DNA from: Rhipicephalus microplus
Taxonomy: Eukaryota > Arthropoda > Arachnida > Ixodida > Ixodidae
Length of the DNA stretch: 64,000 bases
Reading direction: 5' to 3'
NCBI RefSeq assembly: GCF_043290135.1
Contig: NC_134702.1
Span: 193,286,491 to 193,350,490 of the forward strand
Part shown: positions 44,713-54,561 of the stretch, piece after piece
Numbering within the stretch: position 1 is the first letter of the stretch
How the letters are laid out: each line of letters opens with the position of its first letter
Notes under the pieces: generated by a model
Databases searched by the model: none
What the model was told of the DNA's origin: nothing
The model's input: the letters and a program-made list of their open reading frames with translations, nothing else
Program-made: the position numbers and the translations under genes

Positions 44713-45939
44713 CAACGAATAAACTGCACAACTAAATAACCCTACAGCACGTTTTTTTTCCGCAAATTATGGTGCGGGAAACTGGTGGTTGAGGTCACGT
44801 TAAGTGTGGAAAGTGGTGTGCATTAAGCCTTCTCGCTCAACAACCTCACAAAATTTGAAGGCAAACAGTGCAGGTCCAGCTAGTGCTGTCCCAGTTTCCG
44901 TTCATTCGCTCGGTGAAAATGTTTCTGCACACCCACAACCTTTCCCTCTTCTTCGCAGAACAAGTGTGCATATACTGGCACCACAACGCTAAGAAGCATA
45001 CGAAATATACGAACCTCATGTCGGCCCGCAGAGTGGCTACCTGGAATCTGAAATATAGAACCGGCGGAAGTTTAGGCCAACTTGTTTATTTAGGCGTCTC
45101 AAGTGCTACCAAGGTTGTTAAAGCGCAAAGATTGTACAGAATGTGTGCCTAATTAGCGTCTACGTCCCAAACAAGACGGACACATCATTGTGTGGGTATG
45201 CCTTGTTCACAGAATCCTTAAAAATAAGAAGTATTTATTTATCACGGCAGGATTTGTATTTTATTTATTCTTCATATATATAAACATGTCGTAGTTGTAT
45301 AGTGAGAAGTTCTAGCATTTTGCAAAACAAACCCTTCACCAGTACGAATGCCTTTGTAAGCTCGAGCTCGAAAATCATGTGACCACCTACGCGCGATGGA
45401 TCATTGCTGTTAGTGTCGCGGTCTGTTTCCGCCCGCTTTTAAAACAGCCAACATTAGGGCTGTCTCGTAGGGTTTACCGGATGGAATACTGGGGCTATAA
45501 AAGAAATAACACAACTTCCGTTATTTTTTGTATATTCGACAGCCTGTGATAATTCCATTGTAGTGTATTTCTCTTTTTTTCGACATTTATGCAATATTCT
45601 GCGTATAAAAGTGATCTACGCAGAAAAAGGACGCAAATGAGAGGAGGCACTAATGCACGAACCTAAAACTTTGTGTTTGGTTTTTAGGAAAACATAGACG
45701 TACATACTTGAACATACGTTCTTTTATGCGTACGTTTTCTTCATGGCACCATATCCAGAAAAATGCATCAGTTTCAACACGTCGGGTGGTTCGTCACTTT
45801 TTTGCTGCTTTAGCTGGTGCTGCTCGTTTTTAAGTTTTCAGTGTGCTTCGTGTAAGTCTGAAGATAATTTCTTCCAGAAAAACGAGCAGTTTCATCAGCG
45901 CAGATTTCACTTGCACTGACAGCAGCATTTTGAAAGAGC
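44713..45939. other. unassigned intergenic sequence
   Basis: No gene or repeat recognised. A 94-codon frame at 44868-45152 has no motif. Confidence 0.45.
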
Positions 45940-46181
45940 CAAGTCGCGGTGGTGTAGTGGCTAAGGTACTCGGCTGCTGACCCGCAGGTCGCGGGATCGA
46001 ATCCCGGTGGCGGCGGCGGCAGCTGCATTTTCGATGGAGGTGAAATGCTGTAGGCCCGTGTGCTCATACTTCGGTGCACGTTAAAAAACTCTCGGTGGTC
46101 AAAATTTTCAGAGCCCTTCACAGCATCTCTCATGATCTTATGGTGGTATTGACGTTAAACTTCACTTTACAATCAATCAAT
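45940..46181 (+). mobile_element. Ruka-type SINE, plus strand
   Basis: The copy starts AAGTCGCGGTGGTGTAGTGG, has B box GGATCGAATCCC and an expanded (GGC)n after it, and ends TTACAATCAATCAAT. Flanking GCATTTTGAAA and GCATTATAAAA could be a decayed target duplication. It is moderately diverged from the 9589 copy. Confidence 0.88.
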
Positions 46182-47330
46182 GAAGCATTATAAAACACTG
46201 ACAACGAAAATAATAATAAATTTGATGAGTTTCAGTTTATCCCTGAGCTTTCTCACAAGCCTCAAGGTAGAACAGCGTCTCATTTACCTCGCACTTTCTC
46301 TGCAGTCACATTTGATTAAACTCCTTCGTAAAAGTTACCCATATTTGCGATCAATATCAGTCCCTTTGAATGTCTTGGCTGAAGAAGTATCCCAGAGGTT
46401 GCTTTTTTGCTGTTCGTGTTCACACTGTAAACGACTGAAGCGTTAGTTATAGTGGCCCGTTCAAGCCAATGTAGTTGATTTTGGTAAGTATGGATTCCAT
46501 TTTATGGACGTCAGAGGCCCAATTTTCTTCTATAGCAGGCAATGCGCCTGTTATAGCTATTGTTTGTTATCTGCCATACTAGTAAGTCGTTTTTTTTGAC
46601 AACTATCAAGTAAATGAGCTAGACAAGTAAGTCGGCCACGCTATACAAAGCCTTGTAAGTGGGTTAGCATGAGTGCCGAACATGACAGTGGCCAGTATTA
46701 AGCAGCAACAAGTAGCGAAGTTTTGTGACTAATATTTATAATCCAAAAATGGCGTTTGAAGTACCGGCGCTGCCTTCTTTCCGTCCTGGTGATTGCAGAG
46801 AGCCACTGAATACTTCACCAATAGCATTCTCAATTTCGCTAGAATAATTTACTGCCTTCACGGATGAGATTCAGATTTTACCTGTACTCTCAGAAGAATG
46901 TTCGTTTTTCAGGTATTATTGAGTTTTCAACAGAATCAGAATTCATTTATGTTCCGCAGAATAACTGAGAGCTGCGAAATGCTGCTGGAATGTGCCTGAA
47001 GGCCCTTATATGGTAACAGTATGTCTGCTGTAGACGTTCGATATATATCGACAAACAGAGAGGTCATCATTTAGTATATAAAAGATTGTAGCGAAAAGTG
47101 TGTAGCGAAACATGTCTAGACTGATAATCATATCTTAGAAAAAACAACAAATCGTGTTTTTTCGAAGAGCATGCCGACTAAAACACACCTATACGGTACT
47201 TGCATTAAACAACTCACAAAGATGCTAGGACCACTTTCGCCACCTGCTCACCTCAATTATATAAATGTACTGCTCACAAATACCACTGACGCTATATTAA
47301 AGTGCGTGACAACAAAAAATGTCTTGTTGA
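46182..47330. other. unassigned intergenic sequence
   Basis: Nothing recognised. Confidence 0.45.
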
Positions 47331-47337
47331 AGGTTCT

Positions 47338-47545
47338 TCAACAAGGTCGTTCGGCTGAGACTGAGAACATAGGTTCCATTCCCGATGATAACCCTTGCTT
47401 TTGAATGCCTGCGACAGGCGAGACTACCTCTGTGCTCAGATTTGGAGGCATAATAAAAAAACTACCGGCAACCCATGTTAATCCAGAATACATTACTACG
47501 GCGTACCTCATACTTATATCGTAACCATAGCAAGAGAGACATTCG
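47338..47545 (+). repeat. highly diverged SINE copy
   Basis: GGTTCCATTCCC resembles the B box, and CTCTGTGCTCAGATTTGG...AACCCATGT...ACTACGGCGTACCTCATA follows the body of the Ruka-type SINE with many changes. The 3' end is not preserved. Confidence 0.5.
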
Positions 47546-47608
47546 TAAGAGAGAAAAAAATCAATAATTGAGAAGTAAAGGTAGGGTGGTGAACCCGTCC
47601 AGGATCAC

Positions 47609-47650
47609 TTCCCACGTGACCCACGTGACCTGTCCAGGGTCACGTGGGAA
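47609..47650. promoter_or_regulatory. 14-bp inverted repeat with three CACGTG E-boxes
   Basis: TTCCCACGTGACCC (47609-47622) and GGGTCACGTGGGAA (47637-47650) are perfect inverted repeats with a 14-base loop. CACGTG occurs at 47613, 47622 and 47641. CACGTG is the core site of bHLH-ZIP factors (Myc/Max, USF, TFEB type). A related direct repeat GTCCAGG(A/G)TCAC surrounds it. No gene start was found nearby, so a regulatory role is only possible. Confidence 0.45.
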
Positions 47651-50299
47651 CGAGATGACAGAGTTTGAAAAAGCGACAGAAAAGATGGGAAAAAACAAAA
47701 AGCACATGACACAGTAATGTACTTACTACTACAATTGTGATATTCAAAAATAACTTGTAAATAAATGTCATAATCATGAAACTTATTCTCCTGATGGTCA
47801 TGTGTTCCTCCACCGTTCCATTTGACTTAAGTTTCTAGTGTCGAATAGAAGACCATTTGAAAAAGGAATTGGGGCCACAACAAAGCCGTCTTGCAAAGTA
47901 GAGTCTTCTAAGAGTGAAGTATTGCTAATGCGGGCCTTCGAAATGCATTATAGTATGTGTATACTTTAAGAAGCTACTGTTAGCACTGAAGAGCCAATGA
48001 TGGTCGCACGATCGCTCACTTGTTTCAAGGAGGCTTTGGTGTGCGAAACAAACGTTCGTTCATCGGTATTGTTGTCGCATGCATTGTCAAACTTCATTAA
48101 AGACCCTTTGAAAATGATATGCTTGCTCTGAAGAGTTATGTACTCTGATGATATGCAAGCTTGCGTTGTGTGTCATCCGTTGAGAAAGCGTGTATTGACC
48201 GTATAATGAAAAAAACGTCCAGATTTGTGCACTATGTAACCACCATTATGTGCTATAGATTGCTCTCCTCGACAAATTATATAAGGGCAAGAAAAGAAAA
48301 AAGAGGTTTTTGTCCGCTTTTCCTAACTGTAAATGCTAAAGGATTATCAAATTTTCTGCAACAATCAGAACTTCCAATGTACTTCGTGAGACTCTCGGCA
48401 TGAACGTACTACATAATATAACCGTGGGGACATAAGCTGCATGTCTTCCACTTCAGCTGTCTGTGATAGTTCGCTGTGATATAATTTATTAAAAGGCTGA
48501 GAATCATGTGACAAATAGTTTCATAAATTGAAGTAATGCATATTTAACACATCACAGAAGACTTTATGAGTGACCAAAATAAATTTAGATAACATTTTAG
48601 AAAGTACTGTCACATATTTTAAATATTATCAGATTGTTGCTTTAAATGAAACACTATAGTGTCGGGAACCCTAAAGGTTCTACTGTAGGGCGTCGTAACA
48701 CATTGTTGTGTTTTTAATACCACTGCCCTTGAAAAAATCAACACCAGCCAAACGCGCCATTCAAATGAATTATTAGCGAAAGCATAAACGTGTGGCTCTT
48801 GTTTTAGCAGTGAGTTAAACCTGACGTGGCATGGAAACGTTTCACAGTTATTGGTTACATGTTCGTGCATCTTAGCGACATCAGGCACACGTTTAGCTTT
48901 GGTTTACTTCTGTTTTTATTTCATATGCTGCACATTGCGCCTCCTACGATCGCAGTCATGGATGAGTGTATTGAACGGTTCAGTGCATTTCTCGATGCGT
49001 TAATCACAGTCGTTGTCCTCGAACCGAAGGTCGTCACAGACGTCACAGCTGAGTCCGAAGGGCCACTAGAGAAACTTCAGCCGAAAGCAGGCGTTCGCTC
49101 CAGCAAAACCACTCCCGCAATCGTCACGTTGAGGCCGCAGCGCCACTTGTTCGGCGTAGGCACTGGGTCGTGTGGCCTATAAGCAGAAAGAAATTAGCTG
49201 CCGTTTTCTCTGGTTCAAGAACCCCGCATTAATTTTCCCCGTGGCATTGCTGCAAGCGTTTGACATCGCGAACTAGCTCGGTGGCGTGGTTTGCAGGCTC
49301 CACCCACCACAGGCGCTAGCGTTCTCGTTCACCATTTAGCACGACTTGGACGGCTACCGAATCAACGGTACGCAGATGATGCCAGCACTCGGACTTCCGG
49401 GGCCGTTTTGTGCCAGGAGTGCACCATCAGCCCGGTGAATGCGAGCTTTTTTACGTTTCCACAGTCGGCGCTCTTCTGGAGTTGTTCGTTGCATGCCCAT
49501 TGGAAGGTTTTAAGAGAAACTGATGCACACGTGCTCAGCGCCACGGTTGTGACAGAATGGACGACGTCACTCACAACGCAGCCGATGGCCTGCATGCTTC
49601 GGTAGGACGCTGATACTGACGTGACAGATAGGACAACCAATGGAGACTGTTTGCGACACCGCTGGCGGACAGTTTTTCGTTTCTCCTTGTCATAAACAGA
49701 TTTCACTGTAAATAAAAAAAACACTTTAGTTTCTATTTCTTGAGGGGTGGGTTCGCAGTGGCGTTTCATAACAGTGTGACTTCGGGTAGACACAGCAGCT
49801 CATCTGTTAATAGAGGCCGACTCACCATGTAGCCATGACGTACGTAAACAACGGTGACTAAGTTGAGGTTCCTTGACCGCGTTAGCGATATCGCCGATTT
49901 TGGCTGCGTGCAAGATGTAGAAATCACACCCTGTGAATGGTGTTTACTCGTCAGGAGATTGTCGATTGCAATGAGGCTGGCTCACTAAAAGTCACAGACA
50001 AACACTTTGAAATCAAAGTGAAAGATGTCTTGCTAGTCCGACTCCGGTGTGTGGACCACATCAGAACAGCATACCAAGGAAACGACAAATGTCCCCTTAC
50101 GGTGTCTCAGAATCAGGTCAGTACTTTTTTGAGCCCAAATACGTGAGATGTTATGTTGTAGAAGCACAATATTGAGACAAAATGTTGAAAGACATGGTGA
50201 AAGTAGATTGACACACTTTTGGATATCCGACTTTGAGGCCAGGTGCAGTGATGTAGCGTTGGCTGTGGAGTACTTTGATACCTGCGCCAGCATTCCCTT
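47651..50299. other. unassigned sequence, GC-richer from 48950 to 49620
   Basis: A plus-strand frame ends at 49182 (from an internal ATG at 48958: MDECIERFSAFLDAL, 74 codons), and a minus-strand frame of 143 codons covers 49362-49793. The plus strand has AATAAA near 49708. The composition suggests exon- or element-derived sequence, but I recognise no domain and cannot decide the strand. Confidence 0.3.
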
Positions 50300-50508
50300 T
50301 GTAGAGGAACGGGAGAAAGCGAGACAAGCCCACGCCAAAGTCACACCTTTATTCTGGACGCAGGCGCAGGCGAGATCGCCGCTGCAGGCGTCCAGCCAGG
50401 TTCCGATGCTAGGCCATTCTGAAATTCCTCCTTGCTCGCACCTCACGTGCCATGCGGCTCGTTTCTTTTTCTGCGCGGCCAGCTGGCCAAATCTAGCGTG
50501 GCGCTACA
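50300..50508 (-). repeat. 3' LTR of the non-autonomous element
   Basis: It shares GTCCAGCCAGGTTCCGATGC, TAGGCC(A/G)TTCTGAAATT and GTGGCCAGCT-like phrases with the split LTR at 52401-53514. Confidence 0.82.
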
Positions 50509-50510
50509 TA

Positions 50511-50525
50511 GGCTCCCCCCGCCCC
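50511..50525 (-). promoter_or_regulatory. polypurine tract
   Basis: On the minus strand GGGGCGGGGGGAGCC lies two bases from the 3' LTR. Confidence 0.6.
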
Positions 50526-50541
50526 TAGCACTTTGCGTGAT

Positions 50542-51884
50542 TTAAAGCTTATGCACAAAAGGAAAAGCAAAAGAGACAGATATTCTGTATATATGTGACA
50601 GTCCGTGGATTGTATGTGGGGAAGTCTGAGTCGTCAACGTGAAGAGACCTTCAGGAACCAGTGGGTCTTTGGGGGGGGCGACACTGGGAGTTGCGCAGTG
50701 AACGAAGAAGTAAGCGTCGGGTTGCTGTGGTCGTACACAAGTGAGTGACAGGATGACCAGCTGGGGCCAGCCGTGAGCGCACAAGGTGTCGCGAGTGAAT
50801 ATTGCAGGTAAAGGTGCTTTCAGGGTGAGAAGAGGGTGGGTGCACAAAAGCCCATGTGCCCCTGCGCGCGAAACAATCAGAAGAGGTGCAGTGAAGTCTT
50901 GCAGACCACCCGTTTATAAGTACAGCTTCGATGGTGCTTTCGCGGGCGTGCACAGTGCTCACGGCGATGTCGACACGCAGGTGTCGTGACTTTTGCAGCA
51001 ACCGAATATGAGTGGACTTGACCGCTTACGTGGGCAGTGGTTAAGTAGCATTGTACACGTTGGGAAGAGGTGGATGCCGTCTGCGGCTTGTAAAAGGGCA
51101 TGCCGACATTCCAGTTACATGCGTGCTGGGCCACGCTTTCCGTCGAGAATTCGGTAGGAGGTGTGTCATGGGATCCAGCAGGTGTAGACTTTCCCGGACG
51201 CTCAGTGGGCGCACTTTGACTTGGGGAAACACCTTCAGTATTCAGCGCACGCGGTTTCTTGCGCAGGTTGGTATAGCAAATCGTTGCCTCTACGGCAAGT
51301 GTGACATGTGTGGTCTGCTGTCCCATAGATGGATTATGCACGTCATTCGCAGGAGTGTCAGTCATAGTCGCAGCTTCTGAGAGGTTTGGCTGTGGTTGAT
51401 GGCTGGTGGCTTTAACTTCGGCTGCGGGAGACTATGAGGGCGATGCTCATCGCTGCTGGCAGGATATGCAGAGCGATGGGGATTGTAGAAAGTTGCCTTC
51501 AGACATCGTATACGGTCAAGGTTCTGCGACCGGGAGGTGGATAGCGAGCGTTAAGATATCCGTAGTCTTGGTAGACTCCGGGGCATGCGGTGATGTAGCC
51601 GTCGTGTAGCCTGACATGTCCGAGAAGTCGTGGTCTGTGGAGGTCGGAGAAGACGTGCGGGTGGCGAGAGTGTCTGTGGGACCATCGGCCGAGGACTTCG
51701 AAAAAATACACCTCGGGTCGGCATGGTCGTTGGCGGTAGGAACGTCTGAAAGAACCACGTCGGATCTCGTGAATGACTGGCCACATGCAGCACGAATGTC
51801 CAGAACGTCGTCGGATGGGCAGTCGTACCCGGGACTCACGTCGCTGGTGGCAAGACGAGAGGTTGTAGAAGACGTAGCCGGCAA
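50542..51884 (-). pseudogene. unrecognised frames in the interior of the non-autonomous element
   Basis: Minus-strand frames of 122 (51516-51884), 162 (50877-51365) and 101 codons (50542-50847) follow the gag-like frame in different phases. They are Thr/Ser/Pro-rich and show no protease, RT or integrase motif. They may be broken pieces of one polar gag C-terminal region, or non-coding sequence with chance openness. Confidence 0.4.
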
Positions 51885-51932
51885 ATTTAGGTCCAGCTTA
51901 GTGGAGAGGTTCGCGCTGGAGCGTTCCGCACG

Positions 51933-52343
51933 CTACGGCGCAGGGGAAACCTCGAAGTCACGGTTGAACGGAAGCGGGTGGTAAGTGAGGCCGTAGGAGG
52001 CCAGCATGGAAGAGCAGAGGTCATCGTACGACTGCGGACTTGAGTTTGATGTAGAAGCGAGATGACGCAGTTCTACCGAAAGGGCGCCGAGAGGAATGGC
52101 GTCCATCAGCGACTGGTCTGTGACGCCATTCACCACAAAAACTGCGTCAAGCTGCATAAACCATACCTTGGGGTAGGTCGACTGGAACGGTTGCACTGGC
52201 GGACAGAGTCGCGGGAACGCGGCTGCCGATGGCTCGTTGAAGCGCTCGTCCTTCAGATCACTAGGTCTTTTCGGTCTGGAACGATAGCAGATGCGAGTTA
52301 AAGTGCAGCTGCAAGGTGTGAGTTGGCTGTAACATGATCGCAA
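51933..52343 (-). pseudogene. gag-like N-terminal part
   Basis: The segment YPKVWFMQLDAVFVVNGVTD, followed by IPLGALSVELRHL and YDDLCSSMLASYG, fits the retrotransposon gag fold in which W-F-x-Q-L-E/D-A-x-F and a later YxxLK-type helix are conserved. It would form the capsid precursor that packages element RNA. The frame stops at 51933, and no zinc knuckle follows. Assignment rests on this motif pattern only. Confidence 0.6.
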
Positions 52344-52383
52344 AGCTCAGAGGCAGCGGTGCAGCACCGGTCGCTTGTCGGTC

Positions 52384-52398
52384 GGTCCGGGGTCACCA
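52384..52398 (-). promoter_or_regulatory. tRNA primer-binding site
   Basis: On the minus strand TGGTGACCCCGGACC begins two bases inside the LTR border; its complement ends in CCA. Confidence 0.6.
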
Positions 52399-52400
52399 TA

Positions 52401-52516
52401 TGTTGAGGTGGGAGAGGCGAGACGGCGGCAGCGAGCCCATTCCGAGGTCACAGCTTTATATTGGACGCAGTTATAGGCGGAGTCACCACTGCAGCGTCCA
52501 GCCAGGTTCCGATGCT
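52401..52516 (-). repeat. 5' LTR of the non-autonomous element, first part
   Basis: Homologous to the start of the LTR at 50300; interrupted after GGTTCCGATGCT. Confidence 0.78.
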
Positions 52517-53416
52517 TGTTTGTTTGTTTGCTCATTTTATCCTGGTGCAACCCACCATGGGGGATTGGCCAGAAACGAAAGGTGCCTTGCTGTTTAAAAG
52601 GAAATGTTCGTAATTCCGCAATGTTAAATTTTAATGAATATGCTTGATTTCGACCACTTTTTTTTAACGATGAACATAGAATTCAATTCTTTTCGTCTCC
52701 CGAAGGAAATCGCAAACGGCCTAGCAAACGCTCCTGTGGCTAAAACCCAGCACGATAGCGCCAGAAGAAAAAAGAACCGGAAGATATCAATTTAATCTCA
52801 AACTTCGAAACGGTTCGTCTAGAACTCTTTTCCTCTGATTGGTGAATAATCTGTGCGTTAAAAGGAACGGTCAAGAGGTTCACACTCATTGAAATGGAGG
52901 TATAAAGGTGACTGTACCAGACCATACCTGTGTAGGTAAAAAATCTGTGGGGGGATTCGGCATTGTATTTTGGTAACTGCAATCATGGTCCTTCTGGAGG
53001 AACACCATCATCAAATATCGTGCGGATATACATGCAGTAAATCATGATGAGAACATCATAGCCTAAACCCGAAAGTTTGTTGCTGAGTCTACGAAGCATC
53101 TCCAGTGCACATGTTCCTTTAGCAACCATTATTTCTATATGTGAACTCCAATTAAGTTTTCCAGTCTAAGTTATCCCTAAATAATTAACAGATTCTACCT
53201 GCTGGATAACGTTTTGCCGATAATGCAAAGCGATATGGGTCAGAACACTCAGAGGAAAAACTACCAACGCACTTTTTTGACATTCTGGGATAAGTTTATT
53301 TTTTAACCACGCTTCTAGAGGGTTCATATACGTCTGCAGACTTCGATAATGTGACCGTATACGTGCAGCTGTAAAACAAAAACTCGATATCATCGGCATA
53401 AACATACGCTTGCACT
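52517..53416 (-). mobile_element. nested non-LTR retrotransposon fragment
   Basis: On the minus strand, RT sequence (AYVYADDIE, then ALVVFPLSV and SVNYLGIT, then TCALEMLRRLSNK...MIYCMYIR) runs from 53416 to about 53000. A 3' UTR follows, with CCAATCCCCCATGG and a tail of CAAA units at 52517-52535. These motifs match the element at 54555-58362, so both belong to one family. Most of the C-terminal region is deleted and frames are shifted. It splits the LTR precisely between GATGCT and AGGCC. Confidence 0.78.
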
Positions 53417-53514
53417 AGGCCGTTCTGAAATTTCTTGTGGCTCGCGTCTCACGTGTCATGCAGCTCGCTTCTTTTTCGACGTGGCCAGCTAGTCAAATCT
53501 ATCCTGGCGCAACA
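53417..53514 (-). repeat. 5' LTR of the non-autonomous element, second part
   Basis: AGGCCGTTCTGAAATTTC...GGCGCAACA continues the LTR after the nested insertion. Confidence 0.78.
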
Positions 53515-54500
53515 CCTCCAAGACAAAAAGTTTCCTTTCCCCAGCAGGTAGTTTTTTTATTTAAAAATAATATATCTGCTTAGATCGTGACGATTAGTTT
53601 GTTAAAATTAAATGTAATGCGCAAAGTACTAAGGTTACAATATAAAGAATTCCAACATCTAACCATCAAGTAATGTGGGCTGAAGGTTGCCACTTTAAGC
53701 AGTATAATTTAAAAGCTTATGAAAGCGCAGCAAGCTTGGTTACTGTGAATTTTTTCACAGAGATATATATAAAACGTTTCTACATTTGATGAAGCGACCT
53801 TGTTGCACCAAAACTAAGCTGTAGTCAAAAACAAATAGAGCCGAAAGAAAGCCATTTACCTACAATGTCCCGCTCAAAGGCGTCTGCACAGTTTTGACTA
53901 CCATTGCCGCTCAAGCCATCAGAGAAAGTGAAAAAGGGCAACGTTTGTTATACAAGTGTGTGCTATTCATACATACTGCTTGTTTACGTTGAGTACACCT
54001 GCAACCTATCATGTTCCAACTTTATCACGCTTTGTCAATTTTGTTTTGGTGCATTTTCTATAGATTTTGTGGGACCTGAGGTAAATCATAGTGAAGAAAA
54101 GTTAAACAGTTCAAACGTACAAAACAGTACAGTATCGAACGACGCACATTGAATATCATGTGAAGCAGTGGAGCGCAGAGAATATAGAGCAGTCGTAGAG
54201 CTTTCTAAGTCAGTTTATTTTCTTTTCTGATAAACTTATTTTATAGCTCAGCTTTTTGCATGCACGCGTAGATAGCTCTATACTATGATGCGGCCATTCT
54301 TCTTCAATATCTATACCGTGATTACAAATAACAAGAGTTTGCACTCACAAGGCATGGCGTCCCATCTATTTCATAAATTACATGTACTCTCGGTTGATTG
54401 TAGCTTGATCGCAACAAACATGGATATCTGCACGGCGTCGTGACGGCCGTCTGAAAAGGAAAAAAAGAACATCAAACCAATGCTTACGAGTTTTGTTTAG
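53515..54500. other. unassigned AT-rich intergenic sequence
   Basis: Nothing recognised. Confidence 0.45.
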
Positions 54501-54507
54501 GAGGTGC

Positions 54508-54561
54508 TTATTTATCTCATACAGCTCATATCTCACATAGATGTTATTTATCTCATACAGC
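54508..54561. repeat. 18-bp direct repeat at 5' edge of non-LTR element
   Basis: TTATTTATCTCATACAGC occurs at 54508-54525 and 54544-54561, with 18 bases between. It sits where homology to the non-LTR element begins, so it may be local duplication made during insertion. Confidence 0.6.

Larger units (their letters stand above)
50300..53514 (-). mobile_element. old non-autonomous gag-bearing LTR retrotransposon with nested insertion
   Basis: A 209-bp LTR at 50300-50508 matches a second LTR at 52401-53514 that is split by a nested element (52517-53416). Both run TGT(A/T)GAGG...GGCGC(T/A)ACA on the plus strand. The interior of about 1.9 kb has a primer-binding site, a polypurine tract and a gag-like frame, but no RT, RNase H or integrase. 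The element is read on the minus strand. The LTRs are clearly diverged, so it is older than the gypsy copy at 39.8 kb. A target duplication is not secure (CCTT against CCTC). Confidence 0.78.

Noticed and set aside
45940..46181. tRNA gene at the SINE head
   Set aside because: The tRNA-like part is the SINE promoter; the element body and ATCAATCAAT tail follow.
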